Assembly (NCBI RefSeq): GCF_001976065.1
Contig: NZ_MNAH01000014.1
Coordinates: 1-64,000 of the forward strand
DNA length: 64,000 nucleotides
Origin: Pseudomonas putida
GTDB taxonomy: Bacteria > Pseudomonadota > Gammaproteobacteria > Pseudomonadales > Pseudomonadaceae
Reading direction: 5' to 3'
Numbering within the stretch: position 1 is the first letter of the stretch; each line of letters starts with the position of its first letter. Of this stretch, positions 1-7,425 are shown piece by piece. Made by a program: the position numbers and the translations under genes. The notes below the pieces were generated by a model, which was not told where the DNA came from, did not search any database, and saw only the letters and a list, made by a program, of their open reading frames with translations.

Positions 1-1
1 C

Positions 2-418
2 GGCGGCAAGGTGGAAAAACTCGAGGGCAACCTGGCGAGCGGGTATTACATCCAGCCGACCCTGCTCAAGGGCACAAACAAGAGGCGCGGGTTCAAGGAA
101 GAAATCTTCGGCCCGGTGGTGAGCATCACCACCTTCAAGGACGAAGCCGAAGCCCTGGCCATCGCCAATGACACCGAGTTCGGCCTCGGCGCCGGCCTCT
201 GGACCCGCGACATCAACCGCGCCTACCGCATGGGTCGCGCGATCAAGGCCGGGCGTGTCTGGACCAACTGCTACCACCTCTACCCGGCACACGCCGCATT
301 CGGTGGCTACAAGAAGTCCGGCGTCGGCCGTGAAACCCACAAGATGATGCTCGATCACTATCAGCAGACCAAAAACCTGCTGGTGAGCTACGACATCAAT
401 CCGCTGGGCTTCTTCTAA
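2..418 (+). CDS. Aldehyde dehydrogenase, C-terminal part (gene runs off the left edge)
   Basis: This is the last 138 codons of an NAD(P)+-dependent aldehyde dehydrogenase; the catalytic Cys and Glu lie upstream of the window. The visible part has the family's C-terminal landmarks: the EEIFGPV motif near the start, NDTEFGLGAG, the bridging region with WTNCYHLYPAHAAFGGYKKSG, and an oligomerisation tail ending GFF. It sits directly upstream of the ethanolamine permease and eutBC on the same strand. Its likely role is therefore oxidation of the acetaldehyde released by ethanolamine ammonia-lyase to acetate (ExaC-like). The substrate is inferred from context only. The frame is open from base 2. 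Confidence 0.9.
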   Translation, partial: GGKVEKLEGNLASGYYIQPTLLKGTNKRRGFKEEIFGPVVSITTFKDEAEALAIANDTEFGLGAGLWTRDINRAYRMGRAIKAGRVWTNCYHLYPAHAAFGGYKKSGVGRETHKMMLDHYQQTKNLLVSYDINPLGFF

Positions 419-440
419 CCCGGCGCGACACCGTGTAACG

Positions 441-510
441 GCTTTCGCTGGCAAGCCAGCTCCTACAAGGATCACACCGCACCTGTAGGAGCTGGCTTGC
501 CGGCGAAGGC
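441..510. repeat. REPIN (paired inverted REP), TGTAGGAGCTGGCTTGC type
   Basis: Two near-complementary arms, 441-467 and 484-510, face each other across a 16-base spacer. The core of the right arm is TGTAGGAGCTGGCTTGC, and the left arm is its near-exact reverse complement. It lies between the aldehyde dehydrogenase stop and the permease leader, as Pseudomonas REPs usually do. It could fold as a hairpin at the end of the upstream transcript. Confidence 0.85.
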
Positions 511-626
511 GCCCTCATTGACATAACACTCAAGGCCTGGCCGCTCTGGCACGGGCTTTGCGTGCGCGAATCACACCCAAACGCAACACCCGAAAGTCCA
601 ACAAGATCAAAAAACAGCGAGGACTT

Positions 627-1997
627 ATGACTTCTTCCACACAGCTCAAACCCACACTCGGCACCCTGCACCTATGGGGCATTGCCGTTGGCCTGGTGAT
701 ATCCGGCGAATACTTCGGCTGGAGTTATGGCTGGGGTACCGCCGGGACCTTGGGGTTCCTCGTCACCGCACTGATGGTGGCCACGATGTACACCTGTTTC
801 ATCTTCAGCTTTACCGAATTGACCACGGCCATTCCCCATGCCGGTGGGCCGTTTGCCTATAGTCGGCGGGCCTTCGGTGAAAAAGGCGGATTGATCGCCG
901 GCATCGCCACCCTGATCGAATTCGTTTTCGCGCCGCCGGCCATTGCCATGGCCATCGGTGCCTATCTCAACGTGCAATACCCGGAACTGGACCCGAAAAT
1001 CGCTGCGGTTGGCGCCTATTTCGTGTTCATGACCCTCAATATTCTCGGCGTGAGCATCGCCGCCACCTTCGAACTGGTGGTGACCGTGCTGGCGGTCGCC
1101 GAACTGCTGGTATTCATGGGCGTGGTTGCGCCAGGCTTCAGCTTCAGTAACTTCGTGCTCAATGGCTGGTCCGGCTCCAGTGAGTTCACCATCGCGTCTA
1201 TTCCCGGCATTTTCGCGGCCATTCCCTTCGCCATCTGGTTTTTTCTCGCCATCGAAGGCGCAGCGATGGCCGCCGAGGAAGCCAAGGACCCGAAACGCAC
1301 GATTCCCCGTGCATACGTCAGCGGCATCCTGACCCTCGTGTTCCTGGCCATCGGTACAATGGTAATGGCCGGTGGCGTCGGCGACTGGCGTCAGCTGGCA
1401 AACATCAACGACCCACTGCCCCAGGCCATGAAAACGGTGGTCGGCAACAATTCAACCTGGATGCACATGCTGGTCTGGATCGGCCTGTTCGGGCTGGTGG
1501 CGAGTTTCCACGGGATCATTCTCGGCTACTCGCGCCAGTTCTTCGCCCTCGCCCGCGCCGGTTACCTGCCGCGCAGCCTGGCCAAGCTCTCACGTTTCCA
1601 AACCCCGCATCGGGCGATCCTGGCCGGCGGCGTGATCGGCATTGCGGCCATCTACAGCGATGGCCTGGTCAACCTGCAAGGCATGTCGCTGACGGCGGCC
1701 ATGATCACCATGTCGGTATTCGGTGCCATCGTCATGTACATCATCAGTATGCTGAGCCTGTTCAAGCTGCGTAAAACCGAGCCGAACCTTGAGCGCACCT
1801 TCCGCGCCCCGGGCTATCCGATTGTACCGGGGATTGCGCTGTTCCTGGCGGTGGTGTGCCTGGTCGCGATGGCATGGTTCAACACCTTGATCGGCCTGGT
1901 CTTCCTCGGATTCATGGCCGCCGGTTACCTGTATTTCCAACTGACCGCACGGCAACGCTCCGAAGCACCGGCGGACGCTATGCTCGAAGGTATCTAG
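627..1997 (+). CDS. eat: Ethanolamine permease (APC superfamily)
   Basis: A 456-residue polytopic membrane protein of the amino acid-polyamine-organocation family, expected to import ethanolamine across the inner membrane. The N-terminal segment LHLWGIAVGLVISGEYFGW is the first helix with the family's glycine-rich unwound stretch, and about twelve hydrophobic segments follow. The motif IEGAAMAAEEAKDPKRTIPRA in the middle is typical of the Eat branch. The ATG at 627 was chosen because a GAGGA ribosome site lies just upstream; a longer frame from 558 exists but has no such site. The next gene is eutB, only 78 bases downstream, so permease and lyase are probably co-transcribed. Confidence 0.93.
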   Translation: MTSSTQLKPTLGTLHLWGIAVGLVISGEYFGWSYGWGTAGTLGFLVTALMVATMYTCFIFSFTELTTAIPHAGGPFAYSRRAFGEKGGLIAGIATLIEFVFAPPAIAMAIGAYLNVQYPELDPKIAAVGAYFVFMTLNILGVSIAATFELVVTVLAVAELLVFMGVVAPGFSFSNFVLNGWSGSSEFTIASIPGIFAAIPFAIWFFLAIEGAAMAAEEAKDPKRTIPRAYVSGILTLVFLAIGTMVMAGGVGDWRQLANINDPLPQAMKTVVGNNSTWMHMLVWIGLFGLVASFHGIILGYSRQFFALARAGYLPRSLAKLSRFQTPHRAILAGGVIGIAAIYSDGLVNLQGMSLTAAMITMSVFGAIVMYIISMLSLFKLRKTEPNLERTFRAPGYPIVPGIALFLAVVCLVAMAWFNTLIGLVFLGFMAAGYLYFQLTARQRSEAPADAMLEGI

Positions 1998-2060
1998 TTG
2001 CACCGGCGCCGGGCCATGAGCCTGGCGCCTGCATTATTGAAGTGCACACCTATACACAAC

Positions 2061-2066
2061 AGGAGG
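2061..2066 (+). promoter_or_regulatory. Ribosome binding site that fixes the eutB start
   Basis: A perfect AGGAGG lies 9 bases before the ATG at 2076. It decides between that start and an upstream in-frame TTG at 1998, which would add 26 residues not expected in EutB. Confidence 0.8.
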
Positions 2067-2075
2067 CCCCGCCCC

Positions 2076-3470
2076 ATGGCCGTATTTGCCCATTCCGTCG
2101 GCGCCCAGACCTACCGCTTCGAAAACCTCAAAGAAGTGATGGCCAAGGCCACCCCGGCGCGCTCCGGGGACTATCTGGCCGGCGTTGCCGCCCTCAATGA
2201 CGGCGAGCGCGTGGCGGCGCAGATGGCGTTGGCCGACATCCCGCTGAGCCATTTCGTGCAGGAAGTGCTGATTCCCTACGAGGACGATGAAGTCACCCGC
2301 CTGATCATCGACACCCACGATAAACAGGCTTTCGCGGTGGTCAGCCATCTCACCGTCGGCGGTTTTCGCGACTGGCTGCTCAGCGACGCCGCCGACGAAC
2401 AGGTCCTGCGCGCCCTCGCCCCCGGCCTCACCCCGGAAATGGTGGCGGCCGTCTCGAAAATCATGCGCGTACAGGACCTGGTCCTGGTGGCGCAAAAGAT
2501 CCGCGTGGTCACGCAATTCCGCGGCACGCTCGGTCTGCGCGGCCGCCTGTCCACCCGCCTGCAACCCAATCACCCCACTGACGAACCGGCCGGCATCGCC
2601 GCGAGCATCCTCGATGGCCTGTTGCACGGTAACGGCGATGCCATGATCGGCATCAACCCGGCCACCGACAGCATCGCCTCGATCTGCGCCATGCTGGAGA
2701 TGCTCGATGCGATCATCCAGCGCTACGAAATCCCGACCCAGGCCTGTGTGCTGACCCACGTCACCACGTCTATCGAGGCGGTCAATCGCGGCGTCCCCCT
2801 GGACCTGGTGTTCCAGTCGATTGCCGGCACCGAGGCGGCCAATGCCAGCTTCGGTATCAATCTGAATGTGCTCAAGGAAGGTTACGACGCCGGGTTGAGC
2901 CTCAATCGCGGCACGCTCGGCAAGAACCTGATGTATTTCGAAACCGGCCAGGGCAGCGCCCTGTCGGCCAATGCCCACCACGGTATCGACCAACAGACGT
3001 GCGAAACCAGGGCCTACGCGGTGGCCCGCCATTTCAATCCGTTCCTGGTGAACACCGTTGTCGGATTCATCGGCCCCGAATACCTCTATAACGGCAAACA
3101 GATCATCCGTGCCGGCCTCGAAGACCACTTCTGCGGCAAGCTGCTGGGCGTGCCAATGGGCTGCGATATCTGCTACACCAACCACGCCGAGGCTGACCAG
3201 GACGACATGGACACCCTGTTGACCCTGCTCGGGGTGGCCGGGATCAATTTCATCATGGGCATCCCCGGTTCTGACGACATCATGCTCAACTACCAGACCA
3301 CGTCGTTCCACGATGCGCTTTATGCCCGCCAGACGCTGGGGCTCAAGCCTGCGCCGGAGTTCGAGCAATGGCTGGCGAAAATGGGCATCTTCACTCAGGC
3401 GGACGGCAAGGTCCTCTTCGGTAACAGCCTGCCACCGGCCTTCCGCCAGGCCTTGGCGCAATTGGGATGA
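2076..3470 (+). CDS. eutB: Ethanolamine ammonia-lyase large subunit EutB
   Basis: The 464-residue catalytic subunit of coenzyme B12-dependent ethanolamine ammonia-lyase, which converts ethanolamine to acetaldehyde and ammonia in the cytoplasm. Its length matches the family (about 450-465). Recognisable blocks include GNGDAMIGINPATDS, the GTEAANASFGIN segment, and a cysteine-containing MGCDICYTNHAEAD segment near the C-terminus, all in the radical-catalysis TIM barrel. It overlaps eutC by an ATGA, indicating translational coupling and balanced subunit synthesis. No carboxysome-like shell genes are present, so this is the soluble, non-compartmented version found in pseudomonads. Confidence 0.97.
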   Translation: MAVFAHSVGAQTYRFENLKEVMAKATPARSGDYLAGVAALNDGERVAAQMALADIPLSHFVQEVLIPYEDDEVTRLIIDTHDKQAFAVVSHLTVGGFRDWLLSDAADEQVLRALAPGLTPEMVAAVSKIMRVQDLVLVAQKIRVVTQFRGTLGLRGRLSTRLQPNHPTDEPAGIAASILDGLLHGNGDAMIGINPATDSIASICAMLEMLDAIIQRYEIPTQACVLTHVTTSIEAVNRGVPLDLVFQSIAGTEAANASFGINLNVLKEGYDAGLSLNRGTLGKNLMYFETGQGSALSANAHHGIDQQTCETRAYAVARHFNPFLVNTVVGFIGPEYLYNGKQIIRAGLEDHFCGKLLGVPMGCDICYTNHAEADQDDMDTLLTLLGVAGINFIMGIPGSDDIMLNYQTTSFHDALYARQTLGLKPAPEFEQWLAKMGIFTQADGKVLFGNSLPPAFRQALAQLG

Positions 3471-4303
3471 GTGTTGTCATGGAAAAACCACCCTTTGATC
3501 CGCACAACCCGTGGCTGGAGCTGCGACGCCTGACGCCCGCACGCATTGCCTTGGGCCGCACCGGCACCAGCATGCCCACCCGTGCCCAGCTGGATTTTCA
3601 GTTTGCCCACGCCCAGGCGCGAGACGCAGTGCACTTGCCGTTTGATCACGCATCCCTCAGCGAACAACTGGCTGAACGTGGTCGTGAGAGCCTGTTACTG
3701 CATAGCGCAGCCCCCGATCGCAACAGCTACCTGCAGCGCCCCGATCTGGGGCGCAAATTGAGCACGGAGTCGGCAAAAGCCCTGCGCGAATACGCTGCAG
3801 CCCATCCTGGCGGTGTCGATCTGGCCATTGTGGTTGCCGATGGTTTGTCGGCATTGGCGGTGCACCGTCATACATTGCCGTTCCTGACGCGCTTTGCAGA
3901 GCAGAGCGCAGCCGACGGATGGTCCATGGCGCCTGTGATGCTGGTGGAACAGGGCCGGGTCGCCGTTGCCGACGAGATCGGCGAACTGTTGGGCGCGAAA
4001 ATGACCGTGATCCTGATCGGCGAACGCCCTGGGCTGAGCTCTCCAGACAGTCTGGGATTATATTTTACCTACAATCCAAAGGTCGGCCTGACCGACGCCT
4101 ATCGCAACTGCATCTCCAACGTACGTCTCGAGGGCCTGACTTACGGCATGGCGGCACACCGTTTGCTGTACTTGATGCGCGAGGCATGCCGGCGACAGTT
4201 ATCCGGAGTCAACCTGAAGGACGAAGCGCAGGTGCAAACACTGGAATCAGACGCGGGAGCGGAGATGAAAGGAAATTTCCTACTTGATGCGCCCCAAGCC
4301 TGA
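3467..4303 (+). CDS. eutC: Ethanolamine ammonia-lyase small subunit EutC
   Basis: A 278-residue small subunit that, with EutB, forms the cobalamin-binding interface of ethanolamine ammonia-lyase. The signature blocks RIALGRTGTSMPT, QLDFQFAHAQARDAVH and GERPGLSSPDSLG are all present. The ATG at 3467 overlaps the eutB stop (ATGA); a second in-frame ATG at 3479 is possible and would drop four residues. No clear terminator follows in the 116 bases before the next gene. Confidence 0.96.
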   Translation: MSVVMEKPPFDPHNPWLELRRLTPARIALGRTGTSMPTRAQLDFQFAHAQARDAVHLPFDHASLSEQLAERGRESLLLHSAAPDRNSYLQRPDLGRKLSTESAKALREYAAAHPGGVDLAIVVADGLSALAVHRHTLPFLTRFAEQSAADGWSMAPVMLVEQGRVAVADEIGELLGAKMTVILIGERPGLSSPDSLGLYFTYNPKVGLTDAYRNCISNVRLEGLTYGMAAHRLLYLMREACRRQLSGVNLKDEAQVQTLESDAGAEMKGNFLLDAPQA

Positions 4304-4419
4304 ACCGCTTCCGCATTGCACTTTCGCACCCTTTTCAGGCAGGATCGATGCACGGCTGCCAGTGAGTACCCTTTGCCGCCAAAGCACGTGAAGACAGCCA
4401 CTTGAAGACGAGACCTACC

Positions 4420-4881
4420 ATGCGGATTATTCAAGCGACCCTCGAACACCTGGACCAGCTGACCCCGTTGTTCGTCAAATATCGCGAGTTTTACGGCTCC
4501 CTGGCCTATCCGGACTCGTCCCGGGCGTTCCTCGAGAAACGCCTGCGTCGCAAGGAATCGGTGATCTACCTGGCCCTGTCCGATGACGACAGCAACAGAC
4601 TCCTGGGCTTCTGTCAGCTGTACCCGAGTTTTTCTTCGCTTTCGCTCAAACGCGTTTGGATCCTCAACGACATCTACGTCGCTGAAGACGCCCGTCGCCA
4701 GTTGGTGGCCGACAACCTGATCCGAACCGCGAAGAAAATGGCCAAGGAAACCAACGCTGTACGCATGCGCGTGTCCACCAGCAGCAATAACGAAGTGGCG
4801 CAGAAAACCTACGAATCCATCGGATTCAAGGAAGACACCGAGTTCAAGAACTACGTGTTGCCGATCAGCGACGAGTTGTAA
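4420..4881 (+). CDS. GNAT family N-acetyltransferase
   Basis: A 153-residue protein with the fold of GCN5-related acetyltransferases, which transfer acetyl from acetyl-CoA to an amine. It opens MRIIQATLEHLDQLTPLFVKYREFY, an N-terminal helix pair typical of the family. The LNDIYVAEDARRQLVADNLI stretch is the acetyl-CoA pyrophosphate-binding motif A, with Arg-Arg-Gln in place of the usual R-x-x-G-x. The C-terminal NNEVAQKTYESIGFKE is motif B. The substrate is unknown. In P. aeruginosa an equivalent gene follows the eut genes, so its position is conserved, but no functional link to ethanolamine is shown. Confidence 0.85.
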   Translation: MRIIQATLEHLDQLTPLFVKYREFYGSLAYPDSSRAFLEKRLRRKESVIYLALSDDDSNRLLGFCQLYPSFSSLSLKRVWILNDIYVAEDARRQLVADNLIRTAKKMAKETNAVRMRVSTSSNNEVAQKTYESIGFKEDTEFKNYVLPISDEL

Positions 4882-4889
4882 GGTCAGAA

Positions 4890-4923
4890 AAGATCGCAGC
4901 TTTCGGGTGAAGGCTGCGATCTT
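4890..4923. repeat. Perfect 11-bp inverted repeat (dispersed hairpin type)
   Basis: AAGATCGCAGC at 4890-4900 is answered by its exact reverse complement at 4913-4923 around a 12-base loop. It begins 9 bases after the acetyltransferase stop. No T-run follows, so it is better described as a dispersed palindromic repeat than a classical terminator. Confidence 0.7.
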
Positions 4924-4986
4924 GCCCTCAAATACACGCCGAAATCCCCTGCTACAAACCCTACGCGCTTTTCACTTCCCAGCCCG

Positions 4987-4992
4987 TATAAT
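4987..4992 (+). promoter_or_regulatory. Likely -10 element upstream of the DedA gene
   Basis: A consensus TATAAT stands about 100 bases before the dedA start. No convincing -35 hexamer was found at 16-18 bases spacing, so the call rests on the -10 alone. Confidence 0.4.
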
Positions 4993-5094
4993 CGCGTTCT
5001 TTTCGGCTTGTAAGAAAAACTACCTCCTGTCTGTAGTCTTACGCGAAGTCATCCGCAGGCCTGCAGAGTCGGGCCGTTACCACAGGTGCCGTCC

Positions 5095-5751
5095 ATGGAT
5101 TTCAACCCGCTCGATCTCGTCCTGCATCTCGATGTCTACCTCGACTTGCTGGTCACCAACTACGGGCCCTGGATCTACGCCATCCTGTTCCTGGTGATCT
5201 TCTGCGAGACCGGCCTGGTGGTCATGCCCTTCCTGCCGGGCGACTCTCTGCTGTTCATCGCCGGCGCCGTGGCCGCCGGTGGCGGCATGGACCCGGTATT
5301 GCTGGGAGGCTTGCTGATGCTCGCGGCGATCCTCGGTGACAGTACCAACTACATCATCGGACGAACGGCCGGCGAACGATTGTTCAGCAACCCGAACTCG
5401 AAGATCTTCCGCCGCGACTACCTGCAGCAAACCCATGATTTCTATGACAAGCACGGCGGCAAAACCGTGACCCTGGCGCGCTTCCTGCCGATCATCCGCA
5501 CCTTTGCCCCCTTCGTCGCGGGCGTCGCGAAAATGCCTTACCCGCGTTTCTTCGCCTTCAGCGTGCTGGGTACGGTTCTGTGGGTCGGCGGCCTGGTCAC
5601 CCTGGGTTACTTCTTCGGCAACGTACCGTTCATCAAATCCAACCTGTCGCTGCTGGTGGTGGGCATCATCCTGCTGTCGCTGGTGCCGATGATCATTGGC
5701 CTGGTGCGCAGCCGCCTTGGCGGTTCGAACTCCAAAACCGCATCGCGCTGA
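5095..5751 (+). CDS. DedA family inner-membrane protein
   Basis: A 218-residue polytopic protein of the DedA/VTT (SNARE-associated) family, whose members act in lipid flipping and envelope homeostasis. The conserved N-terminal block FCETGLVVMPFLPGDSLLF and the GRTAGERLF and ARFLPIIRTFAPFVAG blocks are intact, including the charged residues (Glu and Asp in the first re-entrant loop, Arg in RFLPxxR) required for function in E. coli homologues. The ATG at 5095 is preferred, although a GTG three codons upstream is in frame. The next gene starts 5 bases after the stop, so the two are likely co-transcribed. Confidence 0.93.
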   Translation: MDFNPLDLVLHLDVYLDLLVTNYGPWIYAILFLVIFCETGLVVMPFLPGDSLLFIAGAVAAGGGMDPVLLGGLLMLAAILGDSTNYIIGRTAGERLFSNPNSKIFRRDYLQQTHDFYDKHGGKTVTLARFLPIIRTFAPFVAGVAKMPYPRFFAFSVLGTVLWVGGLVTLGYFFGNVPFIKSNLSLLVVGIILLSLVPMIIGLVRSRLGGSNSKTASR

Positions 5752-5755
5752 CCGC

Positions 5756-6568
5756 ATGTGGTCCCTTGGCGCCTGGCGCCGTCGGCGCATCCTGGCCAAG
5801 CACCCGATCGCCGACGAGATGTGGCACCGGGTGCGCCAGCACCTGAGTTTTCTCGATGGCATCAGCGCCGCCGAAGACCTGTGGCTGCGCGAAGCCTGCG
5901 TACTGTTTCTGCAGGACAAACACCTGACTGCCCTGCCCGGTGTCGAGCTGCACCAGGAACAACGCCTGCTGCTCGCCGCCCAGGCGCAACTGCCGTTGCT
6001 GCACCTGGGTGACCTGAACTGGTACCAGGGCTTTCACGAAATCGTGCTCTACCCCGACGACTTCATCAGCCCCCAGCGCCATCGGGACGCCAATGGCGTG
6101 GAGCACGAGTGGGACGGCGAACACAGCGGCGAAGCCTGGCAGCAAGGGCCGATCATCCTCGCCTGGCCGGGTGTCATGGCCAGCGGCGGCTGGGAAGGCT
6201 ACAACCTGGTGATCCACGAGCTGGCGCACAAGCTCGACATGCTCAACGGCGACGCCAACGGCCTGCCACCGCTGCACGCAGACATGCGGGTCAGCGACTG
6301 GGCCAGGGTCATGCAGCAAGCCTACGACGATCTCGACCGCCAACTGGAACGCAATCCGGACGCCGAGACCGCCATTGATCCGTATGCCGCGCAAAACCCT
6401 GCCGAGTTCTTCGCCGTCACCAGCGAATACTTCTTCAGTGCCCCGGATCTGCTGCACGAGGCTTATCCACAGGTCTATGAGCAACTGCGGCTGTTCTACC
6501 GCCAGGACCCACTGGCAAGGTTGCGGCAACTTCTGGCCGAGAACCCGGTCTATCAGGCACACGACTAA
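5756..6568 (+). CDS. MtfA-like zinc-dependent peptidase
   Basis: A 270-residue cytosolic protein of the MtfA family (DUF980/peptidase M90). E. coli MtfA is a zinc aminopeptidase that binds the glucose repressor Mlc. The zinc-binding HELAH motif is visible with His154, Glu155 and His158, and the downstream AEFFAVTSEYFF block supplies the third ligand typical of the family. It follows dedA by 4 bases and precedes ppa, an order also found in P. aeruginosa. Its physiological substrate in pseudomonads is not known. Confidence 0.9.
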   Translation: MWSLGAWRRRRILAKHPIADEMWHRVRQHLSFLDGISAAEDLWLREACVLFLQDKHLTALPGVELHQEQRLLLAAQAQLPLLHLGDLNWYQGFHEIVLYPDDFISPQRHRDANGVEHEWDGEHSGEAWQQGPIILAWPGVMASGGWEGYNLVIHELAHKLDMLNGDANGLPPLHADMRVSDWARVMQQAYDDLDRQLERNPDAETAIDPYAAQNPAEFFAVTSEYFFSAPDLLHEAYPQVYEQLRLFYRQDPLARLRQLLAENPVYQAHD

Positions 6569-6613
6569 GGTCTACACGACCTCTGGTACGTGGCGTCGCC
6601 GTAGGAATATGCC

Positions 6614-6619
6614 TATAAT
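6614..6619 (+). promoter_or_regulatory. -10 element of the ppa promoter
   Basis: A perfect TATAAT lies 62 bases before the ppa start codon. The hexamer 17 bases upstream (TGGCGT, 6591-6596) is a poor -35. The position suits a short ppa leader. Confidence 0.5.
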
Positions 6620-6681
6620 CGCCGCCACTTTTTGGTCAATCCGGCCAAGTGTTTCTGGTCAACTAACGGGGGCAACGCCCA

Positions 6682-7209
6682 ATGAGCTACAGCAAGATTC
6701 CGGCTGGCAAAGACCTGCCGAACGACATCTACGTCGCGATCGAGATTCCGGCCAACCACGCGCCGATCAAATACGAAATCGACAAAGACAGCGATTGCCT
6801 GTTCGTTGACCGTTTCATGGCCACCCCAATGTTCTACCCGGCCAACTACGGTTACATCCCGAACACCCTGGCGGACGACGGTGACCCCCTCGACGTGCTG
6901 GTCGTGACCCCTTACCCGGTTGCCCCAGGCTCGGTGATCCGCGCGCGTCCAGTCGGCATCCTGAACATGACCGACGATGGCGGCGGCGATGCCAAAGTGA
7001 TCGCGGTGCCACACGACAAGCTGTCCCAGCTGTACGTCGACGTGAAGGAATACACTGACCTGCCGCCGCTGCTGATCCAGCAGATCGAGCACTTCTTCGC
7101 GAACTACAAAGATCTCGAAAAAGGCAAATGGGTCAAGATCGAAGGCTGGGCCGGTGCAGACGCCGCCCGCGAAGCGATCACCAAGTCGGTTGCTGCCTAC
7201 AAAGGCTAA
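6682..7209 (+). CDS. ppa: Inorganic pyrophosphatase
   Basis: A 175-residue family I soluble pyrophosphatase that hydrolyses PPi to two phosphates with Mg2+, pulling biosynthetic reactions forward. Length equals the E. coli enzyme (176). The metal-binding signature is visible as DDGDPLDVLV around residues 66-75, and the active-site block YEIDKDSDCLFVDRF and the YGYIPNTL motif are intact. A separate promoter and a strong terminator isolate it as a single-gene unit. Confidence 0.98.
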   Translation: MSYSKIPAGKDLPNDIYVAIEIPANHAPIKYEIDKDSDCLFVDRFMATPMFYPANYGYIPNTLADDGDPLDVLVVTPYPVAPGSVIRARPVGILNMTDDGGGDAKVIAVPHDKLSQLYVDVKEYTDLPPLLIQQIEHFFANYKDLEKGKWVKIEGWAGADAAREAITKSVAAYKG

Positions 7210-7232
7210 GAGCGGCTGCAGGCTTGCAGAAG

Positions 7233-7260
7233 AACCCCGGTTGATCCGGGGTTTTTTTTT
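7233..7260 (+). terminator. Rho-independent terminator of ppa
   Basis: Stem AACCCCGG (7233-7240) and CCGGGGTT (7246-7253) close a 5-base loop, and the transcript continues into an unbroken run of T to 7260. Confidence 0.9.
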
Positions 7261-7279
7261 GCGCGTCTATAAAGCGGTT

Positions 7280-7296
7280 TTAAACGATTCGTTTAA
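7280..7296. promoter_or_regulatory. 17-bp palindromic operator candidate O1 for the S24 repressor
   Basis: TTAAACGA-T-TCGTTTAA is a perfect 8-bp inverted repeat around one central base. A second copy matching at 13 of 17 positions lies at 7374-7390, closer to the repressor gene. Two similar palindromes before a helix-turn-helix repressor suggest autoregulation. Confidence 0.55.
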
Positions 7297-7373
7297 CGAT
7301 CGGTATTTCCGAGTTTTCCTGTTTATTTTTTACCCAACACGCCTCACATCCAGTCGTAATTTTCCCGCGAAAT

Positions 7374-7390
7374 TTGAACGAGCCGTTTAT
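7374..7390. promoter_or_regulatory. 17-bp operator candidate O2 for the S24 repressor
   Basis: TTGAACGAGCCGTTTAT matches O1 at 13 of 17 bases and keeps both AACGA and CGTTTA half-sites. It abuts the putative -35 element (7390-7395), where a bound repressor would block or contact RNA polymerase. A wider TTTGAA/TTCAAA inverted repeat (7373-7378 and 7390-7395) surrounds it. Confidence 0.5.
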
Positions 7391-7418
7391 TCAAAGCCCC
7401 GGCGGGCGCCAGTAGACT
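7390..7418 (+). promoter_or_regulatory. Candidate promoter of the S24 repressor gene
   Basis: TTCAAA (7390-7395) and TAGACT (7413-7418) are 17 bases apart. The predicted start of transcription is near 7425, one base before the ATG at 7426, which would give an almost leaderless message. No Shine-Dalgarno sequence is visible before the ATG. Confidence 0.45.
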
Positions 7419-7425
7419 CCCGTTC

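Noticed and set aside
1..4303. Ethanolamine microcompartment
   Set aside because: No shell-protein, eutD/E or reactivase genes adjoin eutBC within the window; the set matches the soluble pathway of pseudomonads.
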